Shown piece after piece: positions 23,815-31,163 of a DNA stretch of 42,116 nucleotides. Source of the stretch: UBA7332 sp051648105 (GTDB taxonomy: Bacteria > Bacteroidota > Bacteroidia > Bacteroidales > UBA7332); the NCBI GenBank assembly GCA_051648105.1, contig JBOFEN010000106.1:1-42116 (forward strand). Direction: 5' to 3'. Positions within the stretch are counted from its first letter, which is position 1. Each line of letters starts with the position of its first letter. The notes beneath the pieces were generated by a model. That model was not told the origin of the DNA. It worked only from the letters and a program-made list of their open reading frames with translations, and made no database searches. Made by a program: the position numbers and the translations under genes.

Positions 23815-24642
23815 CTATTTAGATAAAGCTTCTAACCACTCCTCCTCTTTGAATCCCACCTTTACGGAATTATCTTGTATGAGTAGAGGACGCTTGACAA
23901 GCTTCCCATCGCTTGCCAATAGATCTAGTAGCTCCTCTGTTGTGAGATTGCCTATCTTATCCTTTAGATTCATCTCTTTGTAAATGACACCGCTGGTGTT
24001 GAAGAACTTCTTTATTGGAAGAGCGCTCATCTCTATCCAGCTCCTTAGCTCCTCTTTGGTTGGATTGTCGATAGTTATGTCTCTGGATTGAACCTCGATG
24101 CTCTGCTCGTTGAGGAATTTAGCTGCTTTGCGGCATGTGCCACACTTTGGGTATTGAATAAATAGTGGTTTCATACTCTCTTTCTTTAATTTTAGATCTT
24201 TATAATTGGGTATCTCCTTGAGGTATCTATAGCTGTTGTCTCGGTAGTCTATCTCGCAGCAGTAGTGCTGGAGTCCGTTCGAGATGATCAGGTACGGCAC
24301 CTTAAGTGTGATGTTGTATCTCACTATCTGGTCGAAGGTCTCTTGTGTGATCTTCACTTTGGGTGATTTGTATTCTATTATCACCATTGGACGGTGCTCG
24401 GGGTTTGACCAGACAAGCGTGTCGCACCTCTTTTGCATGCCGTTAAGCTCGACTGGGATTTCGTTGTTCATCAACGTTTGTGGGAATCCGCGCTCATTAA
24501 TAAGGAAGGCGGTGAAGTTTTGTCTGACCCACTCCTCGGGAGTAAGTGCGACAAACTTTCCTCGGAGTTGGTCCCAAATCTGATACTTTGAGCCTTTGGG
24601 CTGAATTTTTAGAGGATATTGGGGTAAGTTTAGCTTAAACAT
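23815..24642 (-). CDS. Fusion of HsdR_N-like nuclease domain and Spx/ArsC-like thioredoxin-fold domain
   Basis: One 275-residue frame contains two families. Residues 1-150 match the HsdR N-terminal domain found as a stand-alone protein in Bacteroidetes, with a PD-(D/E)xK-like core: Asp74 in RCDTLVW and Glu90-x-Lys92 in IIEYKSP. Residues 157-275 match the arsenate reductase/Spx family, with the redox motif KCGTC (Cys167, Cys170) and the conserved VKRPLL near the end. The join is the short AT-rich linker KLKKES followed by Met157, which could itself be a start codon (24174). In relatives I expect two separate genes; here no stop lies between them. Function of the whole is unknown: a redox-sensitive DNA-binding or nuclease protein is only a guess. 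Confidence 0.82.
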   Translation of the reverse strand: MFKLNLPQYPLKIQPKGSKYQIWDQLRGKFVALTPEEWVRQNFTAFLINERGFPQTLMNNEIPVELNGMQKRCDTLVWSNPEHRPMVIIEYKSPKVKITQETFDQIVRYNITLKVPYLIISNGLQHYCCEIDYRDNSYRYLKEIPNYKDLKLKKESMKPLFIQYPKCGTCRKAAKFLNEQSIEVQSRDITIDNPTKEELRSWIEMSALPIKKFFNTSGVIYKEMNLKDKIGNLTTEELLDLLASDGKLVKRPLLIQDNSVKVGFKEEEWLEALSK

Positions 24643-24644
24643 TC

Positions 24645-24652
24645 TATCTTTG
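24645..24652 (+). promoter_or_regulatory. -7 box upstream of amn
   Basis: TATCTTTG matches TAnnTTTG, 32 bases before the amn ATG. It lies almost at the start codon of the divergent fusion gene. Confidence 0.5.
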
Positions 24653-24669
24653 TTACTTAAAACCTACTA

Positions 24670-24677
24670 CAAAATTA
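24670..24677 (-). promoter_or_regulatory. -7 box upstream of the HsdR_N/ArsC fusion
   Basis: On the minus strand this reads TAATTTTG, a match to TAnnTTTG, 27 bases before the fusion start. Because it lies to the right of the amn box, the two predicted transcripts would overlap by a few bases at their 5' ends. Confidence 0.45.
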
Positions 24678-24684
24678 GAGTTTT

Positions 24685-25467
24685 ATGAAAACAAAACAAG
24701 AGATCGTAGAGAATTGGCTTCCACGTTACACGGGGAGAGCATTGGAGGAGTTCACACCGTATATACTTCTTACTAACTTTTCGAAGTATGTTGAGATATT
24801 TGCAAACCACTATAATGTGCCTTTTATCAAGGATGCAAATATGCCGAGTGCCGTAGCTAATGGGATCACAATGATCAACTTCGGTATGGGTACTCCTAAT
24901 GCAGCAACCATTATGGATCTGCTATCTGCAATCAATCCTAAAGCAGTCCTATTCTTAGGTAAGTGTGGTGGATTGAAAAGAACAAATAACTTGGGTGACT
25001 TTATTCTTCCTTTGGCTGGTATCAGAGGTGAGGGTACATCCAATATGTATATGCCTCCAGAGGTGCCGGCACTTCCTGCTTTTAGCTTGCAGCGTGCTGT
25101 GTCTACTTCTATTCGTGACCTTGAGCATGACTACTGGACTGGTACTGTCTATACGACTAACCGCCGCGTGTGGGAGCATGATGAGGAGTTTAAGAGCTAC
25201 CTTAGAAAAACCAGAGCAATGGCTGTGGATATGGAGACTGCCACGCTATTCACTGTTGGTTTCGCAAATGAGATACCAACGGGTGCACTGCTTCTTGTGA
25301 CTGACCAACCTATGGTGCCAGAGGGTGTTAAGACCTCAAAAAGTGATGACGGAGTGACAAAAAACTACGTAAATGATCACGTTCTTATTGGTATTCGCTC
25401 ACTAGAGATGTTGATTCAGAACCGCAAGACTGTTAAGCACTTGAGATTCGAGGAGCTAAATGGCTAA
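24685..25467 (+). CDS. amn: AMP nucleosidase
   Basis: AMP nucleosidase splits AMP into adenine and ribose 5-phosphate and helps set the adenylate pool. The 260-residue form is the short type used by Bacteroidetes, lacking the N-terminal regulatory domain of the E. coli enzyme. Recognisable parts are the start KQEIVENWLPRYTGRALEEFTPYILLTNF, the phosphorylase-fold MINFGMGTPNAATIMDLL and VLFLGKCGGLK, and the late AVDMETATLFTVGF with the conserved Glu near the base-binding site. It overlaps holA by eight bases, so the two are translationally linked. Confidence 0.93.
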   Translation: MKTKQEIVENWLPRYTGRALEEFTPYILLTNFSKYVEIFANHYNVPFIKDANMPSAVANGITMINFGMGTPNAATIMDLLSAINPKAVLFLGKCGGLKRTNNLGDFILPLAGIRGEGTSNMYMPPEVPALPAFSLQRAVSTSIRDLEHDYWTGTVYTTNRRVWEHDEEFKSYLRKTRAMAVDMETATLFTVGFANEIPTGALLLVTDQPMVPEGVKTSKSDDGVTKNYVNDHVLIGIRSLEMLIQNRKTVKHLRFEELNG

Positions 25468-26482
25468 GAAAGAGACTCTGCAGGCTTCTGATATATTGAG
25501 GGATATTCGGGGTGGTAACTACAAGCCGGTCTACTGTTTGATGGGTGAGGAGAGTTACTACATCGATGAGATCACTAACGAATTGATGAGTAGGGTGCTC
25601 ACCGAGGACGAGAAGGTCTTCAATGAGGTGGTGCTTTATGGGGCTGATGTGTCGGCCGCTGATATTATCAATGAGGCTCGCTTTTATCCTTCGTTTGCAA
25701 ACCATAGGGTTGTGCTAGTGAGGGAGGCGCAGCTGGTGCGTGATCTAGATAAGTTGTCGCTCTATATGCAGAATATAATGAGTACAACTATACTTATTCT
25801 CAACTATCGCAACGGTAAGATTGATGGTCGATTGCAGGTGGCTAAGGAGATATCTCGCAAGGGTGTGCTCTTTGAGTCTGCAAAGATCTACGATAATCAA
25901 GTTGCTGGCTGGATCAATAGCTGGTTGCAGGTGAAGGGTTTCACCATCGAGAGCAAGGCTTCTGAGATGTTGGGGGAGTTCTTGGGGTGTGACTTGGCTC
26001 GTATTGTCAAGGAGTTGGAGAAGCTTTTGATAGTACAACCTAAGGATCAGATGCGTATAACGGCTGATCTGGTGGAGCGCAACATAGGGATTAGTAAGGA
26101 GTATAACAACTTCGAGCTGCTTCGGGCTATCATAGCTCGCGATGCGCTCAAGGCTAATCGCATTGTGAACTACTTCAGGGATAATCCTCGCAATAATCCA
26201 CTTGTGGTAACCTCGACGGTTCTTTACAACTACTTTAGTAAACTCATGCTGTGTTACTACGTTCCTCAAAAGAACGATAGGGCAATAATGGAGGCTTTGG
26301 GGTTGAAGAGTCAGTTTCAGGTGCGTGACTACACTGCAGGGTTGAAGATCTTTTCAGCATTGAAGTGTATGCAGATCATTGCTCATATTAGGGAGTGTGA
26401 TGCTAAGTCGAAGGGTGTTCGCAATCCAGCAACAACAGATCATGAGCTTTTGCGTGAGTTGATCTTTAGGATTCTGCACTGA
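25460..26482 (+). CDS. holA: DNA polymerase III subunit delta
   Basis: Delta is the clamp-loader subunit that opens the beta sliding clamp at the replication fork. The 340-residue product has the usual opening YKPVYCLMGEESYYIDEITNEL, a segment with the NEARFYPSFANHRVVLVREAQ motif (clamp-interaction element near the Phe-Pro-Ser pattern), and the helical C-terminal collar domain. Its length is normal. The ATG lies within the last codons of amn (eight-base overlap). Delta proteins are not ATPases, so no Walker A is expected and none is present. Confidence 0.93.
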   Translation: MAKKETLQASDILRDIRGGNYKPVYCLMGEESYYIDEITNELMSRVLTEDEKVFNEVVLYGADVSAADIINEARFYPSFANHRVVLVREAQLVRDLDKLSLYMQNIMSTTILILNYRNGKIDGRLQVAKEISRKGVLFESAKIYDNQVAGWINSWLQVKGFTIESKASEMLGEFLGCDLARIVKELEKLLIVQPKDQMRITADLVERNIGISKEYNNFELLRAIIARDALKANRIVNYFRDNPRNNPLVVTSTVLYNYFSKLMLCYYVPQKNDRAIMEALGLKSQFQVRDYTAGLKIFSALKCMQIIAHIRECDAKSKGVRNPATTDHELLRELIFRILH

Positions 26483-26526
26483 TTGTAGTGATATGATATA
26501 GGTTGAAACCTGTGTTTGATGATATT

Positions 26527-26586
26527 AATAGGCTTTGGTGAAGGGGTTTCTCTATTTGTTTGTAGAGCTCTTGCCCAAAGCCTATT
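26527..26586 (+). terminator. hairpin between holA and the Nif3-like gene
   Basis: AATAGGCTTTGG (26527-26538) pairs perfectly with CCAAAGCCTATT (26575-26586). The 36-base loop contains an inner CTCTA/TAGAG stem. A weak T tract (CTCTGTTTTAT) follows, so it could terminate amn-holA transcription. Confidence 0.6.
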
Positions 26587-26620
26587 CTCTGTTTTATAGT
26601 GTATTTTAATTGTTGAGCTT

Positions 26621-27718
26621 ATGACTATTAAGGAAATTATATCGACTATAGAGCGTGTAGCTCCTCTTGCTCTTCAAGAGGGGTACGATAATAGTGGCGT
26701 TCAGGTGGGGGATGTGTCGCAGGAGTGCAGTTCGGCTCTTGTGGTTATTGACCTTACTGAAGAGGTTGTGGATGAGGCTATAGAGCGTGGTATCAATCTT
26801 GTGATATCTCATCATCCGCTCATCTTTAAACCTATTCGCTCACTCACGGGGGCTAACTATGTGGAGCGTACTTTAATAAAGGCTATTCGTCATAATATAG
26901 TGCTCTACTCAGCGCATACTAACTTGGATGCTTGCTATGGTGGTGTGAGTTTTCGTATGGCTGAGAAGCTTGGTCTTAAGAGTGTTAAGGTGTTGCAACC
27001 TAGGAGTGGTTTGTTGCTTAAACTAGTCACTTATGTGCCTCCTGTTCATGCGGAGGCTGTGAGAGATGCTCTCTTTGCTGCGGGTGCTGGCGAGATAGGT
27101 AACTACTCGGAGTGTTGCTATAATGGTATGGGTACGGGTACCTTCAAGGCTAATGATCAGGCTGACCCCTTCGTTGGTCGTATTGGTGTGAGGGAGGCTG
27201 AGCCGGAGGTGCGTATAGAGACTGTTTTGCCTAGTTATTTGAGACGAGCTGTTGTGGCGGCTCTCAAGGGGGCTCACCCTTATGAGGAGCCAGTTTTTGA
27301 TATTATTACATTGGGTAATAGCTGGGATAGGGTAGGTTTTGGTGTTGTTGGTGATTTGCCTGAGGAGGTTGATATGTTAGATGAACTCAAGCGTATGAAG
27401 TCTGTGTTTGGTGCTGCTGCACTCAAGCACTCACCGATTCACAAGAAAGATGTTCGTCGTGTGGCTCTCTGTGGTGGCAGTGGTGCATCGCTCTTGGGGG
27501 ATGCTGTTGCGGCTGGGGCAGACCTGTTTTTGACGAGTGAGATTAAGTATCATGACTTCTTTCTACATGAGAATAGGATCACTATAGCTGAAATTGGTCA
27601 TTATGAGTCTGAACAATATACAAAAGAGGCTATTTGTGATATTATTCACGAAAAATTCCCTACCTTTGCCCTTCATTTTGCAGAAGAAAAGACAAATCCG
27701 ATAAACTACATAATATAA
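26621..27718 (+). CDS. Nif3-like dinuclear metal-centre protein
   Basis: A 365-residue Nif3/YqfO-family protein; members form toroidal hexamers with a two-metal site and are often labelled GTP cyclohydrolase I type 2 homologues, but their reaction is not firmly known. Metal-ligand motifs are NLVISHHPLIF in the first third, SAHTNLDACYGG after it, and the late EIGHYESEQY. The middle (about residues 125-230) is the PII-like insert found in long bacterial forms. The stop is one base before the start of the zinc-ribbon gene, a conserved pairing that suggests joint function. Confidence 0.92.
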   Translation: MTIKEIISTIERVAPLALQEGYDNSGVQVGDVSQECSSALVVIDLTEEVVDEAIERGINLVISHHPLIFKPIRSLTGANYVERTLIKAIRHNIVLYSAHTNLDACYGGVSFRMAEKLGLKSVKVLQPRSGLLLKLVTYVPPVHAEAVRDALFAAGAGEIGNYSECCYNGMGTGTFKANDQADPFVGRIGVREAEPEVRIETVLPSYLRRAVVAALKGAHPYEEPVFDIITLGNSWDRVGFGVVGDLPEEVDMLDELKRMKSVFGAAALKHSPIHKKDVRRVALCGGSGASLLGDAVAAGADLFLTSEIKYHDFFLHENRITIAEIGHYESEQYTKEAICDIIHEKFPTFALHFAEEKTNPINYII

Positions 27719-27719
27719 T

Positions 27720-28481
27720 ATGGCTACAAAAACGAAAGCTGAAGGTGTAGAGCTAACTGTCGAAGAGAAGTTGAAAGCTCTATGGGATCTTCAATCGATT
27801 GTTTCGGAGATCGACCGCATCAAGACTCTACGTGGTGAATTGCCTCTAGAGGTTCAGGACTTGGAAGATGAGGTGGCAGGTCTGGAGACTCGTATCCAAA
27901 ATTTCAAGAACGAAGTTGCTGAATTGAAAGCTTCTGTTGCTGCTAAAAAGCAGGAGATAGTTGCTGCAAAAGAGTTGATCGAGAAGTATCAGACTCAGCA
28001 GGAGAACGTTCGTAACAACAAGGAGTACGATTTCCTTTCGAAGGAGATGGAGTTCCAAAACCTAGAGATTGAGCTTTGTGAGAAGCGTATCAAGGAGTTT
28101 ACTGCTCAAGCTAAGATTAAGGCTGAGGAGCTTGATCGTAGCAAGAAAGCTTTAGAGGATCGTCAGCATGACCTTGACTCTAAGCGCAGTGAGTTGGATG
28201 ATATCGTAACTGAGACTAAGCATGAAGAGGAGTTGCTTCGCGACAAGGCTAAGAAGTTGGAGACAACTATCGAGCCTCGCTTGTTGACTGCTTTCAAACG
28301 TATTCGTAAGAGTGCGAGAAATGGTCTTGCTGTTGTTTACATTCAGCGTGATGCTTGTGGTGGTTGTTTCAACAAGATTCCACCTCAGAGACAATTGGAT
28401 GTGAAGCTTCGTAAGAAGATTATCGTTTGTGAATATTGTGGTCGTATCATGGTTGACCCTGAGTTGGCTGGAGTTGAATAG
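27720..28481 (+). CDS. Coiled-coil protein with C-terminal C4 zinc ribbon (CdsZ-like)
   Basis: A 253-residue protein of the C4-type zinc-ribbon family (CT398/CdsZ-like). Residues ~25-185 are a long, charged antiparallel coiled coil (for example LEDEVAGLETRIQNFKNEVAEL). The C-terminal ribbon has Cys213 and Cys216 (DACGGC) and Cys237 and Cys240 (CEYC). The ribbon could bind nucleic acid or protein; the Chlamydia homologue interacts with sigma-54 and type III secretion components. The role in Bacteroidetes is unknown, but the neighbouring Nif3 gene is a common partner. No signal peptide. Confidence 0.9.
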   Translation: MATKTKAEGVELTVEEKLKALWDLQSIVSEIDRIKTLRGELPLEVQDLEDEVAGLETRIQNFKNEVAELKASVAAKKQEIVAAKELIEKYQTQQENVRNNKEYDFLSKEMEFQNLEIELCEKRIKEFTAQAKIKAEELDRSKKALEDRQHDLDSKRSELDDIVTETKHEEELLRDKAKKLETTIEPRLLTAFKRIRKSARNGLAVVYIQRDACGGCFNKIPPQRQLDVKLRKKIIVCEYCGRIMVDPELAGVE

Positions 28482-28501
28482 ACCAAAGAGATATAAAAAA
28501 G

Positions 28502-28545
28502 AGAGTCGACCTCGCACATTGTGTGGGGTCGACTCTTTCTTTTTG
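28502..28545 (+). terminator. terminator of the Nif3/zinc-ribbon unit
   Basis: AGAGTCGACC (28502-28511) pairs with GGTCGACTCT (28527-28536), with further pairing of CACA/TGTG inside. It is followed by TTCTTTTTG. Confidence 0.8.
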
Positions 28546-28571
28546 CATATGTTGCAATCTCTCTCTCTCTC

Positions 28572-29759
28572 TTAGAACATCTTTAGTTGATAGATGAATC
28601 CTGTAGAGATCTGTGCTGTGTTGTAGTTTGAGAAGCCTAGATCTTTTGCTCTATCTTCGAAGTCGTATGATCTTCCTAGGAACATCATGAAGAATCTTAG
28701 GTTGGTTTTTGTTGGATAGTACTCAACACCACCTTGATATCCGTAAGATGTGCGGTATAGTCCTTTTTCGCGTCCAGCGTTCTCATTGTTAGCTAGGCCT
28801 TGGGTCTCATACATCGCTTTTGCAAAGATGTTCCATTTTGGTGCTACGCGATAGTTGAAGTGCCAAACTAGTGATAGGTAGTTTACATCTTCTGCTGTAT
28901 ATGCTCCACCTTCTGGGCGTCCGCTTAGGTCATTGTTGATGACGTTGGTCATGATTCCTTTGCGGTCTAGTCCTTGTCTAGCATACATCACATCAATGAA
29001 TGTGTTGAATGGGTAGTATGTGAACTCGTTACCAAAGGCAAGGTAGTACATATTTACATCTTTGGCTTGGTTCATTACGGATGCTGACCAACGGGTGTTG
29101 AACATCTTGTTGAATGATCCATTCCAGTTTAGGGTGTATAGCAGAGGAAGTTTAGTGTCGCTGATCCTTGGGTTGGTGTTACCGTATGTATCCTCGAATG
29201 AGTTGTTTCGTGCATTTAGTACTTGGAATGCTAGTTGTTGTGTTGGTTTTACATCCCAAACGAAGTTAACACCTGTGAGGAAGTTGTCCATGTAGTCGAT
29301 CATATCGCTATATTCATATATGTCGATAGGGTTGAGGTCGAACTCAATACCACCGTACATAGTACACATTTTACCTCCGATAATAGAGAAGTTAGGCTTA
29401 ACCTTGAAGCCAACAGATGCGATGTCGATAGACTTTGGTAGGTTGTCTAGTGCGTTAGATCCATCATTTTGTCTGTTTAGTCTTTGACGCCATCTATAGA
29501 ATATCCAGTCGTTAATGTCTCCTTTTGCTTCTATACGAAGTTGTTTCATGTTGAAGGCTCCCTTCTCGAAGTCTCCATCGTTGAATGCAGCATTGAATGC
29601 AGCGTGGGTATTAAGGTATAGGTTGAATTTGTCGCTTTTTGTTTCAACCTTTGAGATAGTCTCAAAAAGGGACTTCTCGTCGTAGGTTTTTCCCTCCTGC
29701 TGTGCGAACGCACCAGTGGTAATGAGGGACGCTGTTAATAGAGTCGCAAATAGTCTCAT
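28572..29759 (-). CDS. Outer-membrane porin, phosphate-selective porin O/P family
   Basis: A 395-residue beta-barrel porin with a signal peptide (about 1-19, ending GAFAQ). The barrel shows the PorO/P style: NLYLNTHAAFNAAFNDGDFEKGAFNMKQLRIEAKGDINDWIFYRWRQRL, then the FSIIGGKMCTMYGGIE strand. It ends with alternating residues and a terminal Phe (STGFIYQLKMF), needed for barrel assembly by Bam. Natural substrates in Bacteroidetes are not established; phosphate selectivity is only inherited from the family name. It is divergent from pepT, each with its own TATCTTTG box. A (TC)7 run abuts the stop codon. Confidence 0.88.
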   Translation of the reverse strand: MRLFATLLTASLITTGAFAQQEGKTYDEKSLFETISKVETKSDKFNLYLNTHAAFNAAFNDGDFEKGAFNMKQLRIEAKGDINDWIFYRWRQRLNRQNDGSNALDNLPKSIDIASVGFKVKPNFSIIGGKMCTMYGGIEFDLNPIDIYEYSDMIDYMDNFLTGVNFVWDVKPTQQLAFQVLNARNNSFEDTYGNTNPRISDTKLPLLYTLNWNGSFNKMFNTRWSASVMNQAKDVNMYYLAFGNEFTYYPFNTFIDVMYARQGLDRKGIMTNVINNDLSGRPEGGAYTAEDVNYLSLVWHFNYRVAPKWNIFAKAMYETQGLANNENAGREKGLYRTSYGYQGGVEYYPTKTNLRFFMMFLGRSYDFEDRAKDLGFSNYNTAQISTGFIYQLKMF

Positions 29760-29836
29760 CTTTGTTTATAGTTTAGTTAGGTTTAATCTCATTTATAACA
29801 AATCAGTTGTTATAAAAGTTTTATAGTTATTAGCTG

Positions 29837-29844
29837 CAAAGATA
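29837..29844 (-). promoter_or_regulatory. -7 box of the porin gene
   Basis: TATCTTTG on the minus strand, about 77 bases before the porin start. A TTTG is present upstream (29860-29863) but at 15 rather than 18 bases spacing. Confidence 0.55.
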
Positions 29845-29877
29845 GCCTATAAGTTGCTTCAAATCCTTTTGAAATTA

Positions 29878-29885
29878 TATCTTTG
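29878..29885 (+). promoter_or_regulatory. -7 box of pepT
   Basis: TATCTTTG on the plus strand, 45 bases before the pepT ATG at 29931 and overlapping the beginning of the longer open frame at 29883, which supports the shorter start. A GTTG lies 21 bases upstream as a weak -33 element. Confidence 0.55.
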
Positions 29886-29930
29886 TCATATATTAACTTG
29901 TTGCATATTAATTTAATTGAGAAAGTAAAA

Positions 29931-31145
29931 ATGAATATAGTAGAACGTTTTTTTGGATATGTCGCTGTGGATACAGAGTCAGACCCTACGAAAGAGTGTT
30001 GTCCTTCAACAAGAAAGCAGTTTCATTTCGCTGAGAAGTTGGCTGAGGAGCTTAAGGCTATTGGTCTAGTGGATGTCTCTCTTGATGAGAATGGTTATTT
30101 GATGGCTACTTTGCCTGCAACTACGGATAGGGCTTTGCCTGTAGTGGGTTTTATCTCTCACATGGATACCAGCTGTGACTTTACGGGTGAGAATGTTAAA
30201 CCTCGTATTGTTAAATCTTATGGTGGTGAGGATATCGTGTTGAATGAAGCTGAGGGTATAGTGCTTAAGGTTGCTGATTTCCCTGAGATCTCTAACTATG
30301 TAGGGCAGGATATTGTGGTGACTGATGGAACTACTCTTCTTGGTGCTGATGATAAGGCGGGTGTTGCTGCTATTGTCTCTGCTATGGAGTATCTTATCGA
30401 GCATCCAGAGATTGAGCATGGTGCTGTTCGTATTGGTTTTACTCCTGATGAGGAGATAGGGCGAGGAGCGCACTTGTTCGATGTTGAGCGTTTCGGTGCC
30501 GAGTGGGCTTACACTATAGATGGTGGCGAGATTGGTGAGTTGGAGTATGAGAACTTCAATGCAGCATCAGCTGTCGTAACTGTTAAAGGGCGTAATGTGC
30601 ATCCTGGTTATGCTAAGAATAAGATGAAGAACTCAATTACAATTGCTCGTGAGATAGCTGATATGTTACCTCAAGGGGAGGTTCCTGAGCAGACTTCTGG
30701 TTATGAAGGGTTTTTCCACTTGATGGGCTTTACGGGTTCTATAGAGAAGAGTACGATGAGCTATATTATTCGTGATCATGATGCTGAATTGTATGAGTCG
30801 CGTAAGTCTTTGATCAAATCTATCGTTGAAGAGATCAATGCGAAGTATGGTGAGGTTGCATCTGTAGAGGTTAAGGATCAATATTTCAATATGCGTGAGA
30901 AGGTTGAGCCTGTTATGCATATTGTTGACTTGGCTAAGGAGGCGATGATTCAAGAGGGTATAACTCCTAAGATTAAACCTATTCGTGGTGGAACGGATGG
31001 TTCGCAATTGTCATACAAAGGATTGCCTTGCCCAAATATCTTCACAGGTGGTCATAACTTCCACGGACGTTTTGAGTACCTTCCTGTTGAGTCTATGATT
31101 AAGGCTAAGGATGTGATTGTTCGCATTATTAGAAATGTACAATAG
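29931..31145 (+). CDS. pepT: Tripeptide aminopeptidase (peptidase T)
   Basis: PepT is a cytoplasmic di-zinc M20 peptidase that removes N-terminal residues from tripeptides, the last step of peptide use. The 404-residue product has the metal-binding series FISHMDTS (His, Asp), LLGADDKAGVA (bridging Asp), TPDEEIGRGA (Glu pair), YTIDGGEIGELEYENFNA and TGGHNFHGRFEY (His). The frame opens at 29883, but the extra 16 residues overlap the promoter and do not look like PepT; MNIVERFFGYVAVDTESD is the family start. An SBP lipoprotein gene follows after 18 bases. Confidence 0.95.
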   Translation: MNIVERFFGYVAVDTESDPTKECCPSTRKQFHFAEKLAEELKAIGLVDVSLDENGYLMATLPATTDRALPVVGFISHMDTSCDFTGENVKPRIVKSYGGEDIVLNEAEGIVLKVADFPEISNYVGQDIVVTDGTTLLGADDKAGVAAIVSAMEYLIEHPEIEHGAVRIGFTPDEEIGRGAHLFDVERFGAEWAYTIDGGEIGELEYENFNAASAVVTVKGRNVHPGYAKNKMKNSITIAREIADMLPQGEVPEQTSGYEGFFHLMGFTGSIEKSTMSYIIRDHDAELYESRKSLIKSIVEEINAKYGEVASVEVKDQYFNMREKVEPVMHIVDLAKEAMIQEGITPKIKPIRGGTDGSQLSYKGLPCPNIFTGGHNFHGRFEYLPVESMIKAKDVIVRIIRNVQ

Positions 31146-31163
31146 TATAAATGATATATTGAG

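Noticed and set aside
23050..23826. 258-codon plus-strand frame opposite the antiporter gene
   Set aside because: Long but low-complexity (Ser, Ala, Pro rich), with no membrane or family pattern; the minus-strand antiporter is clear.
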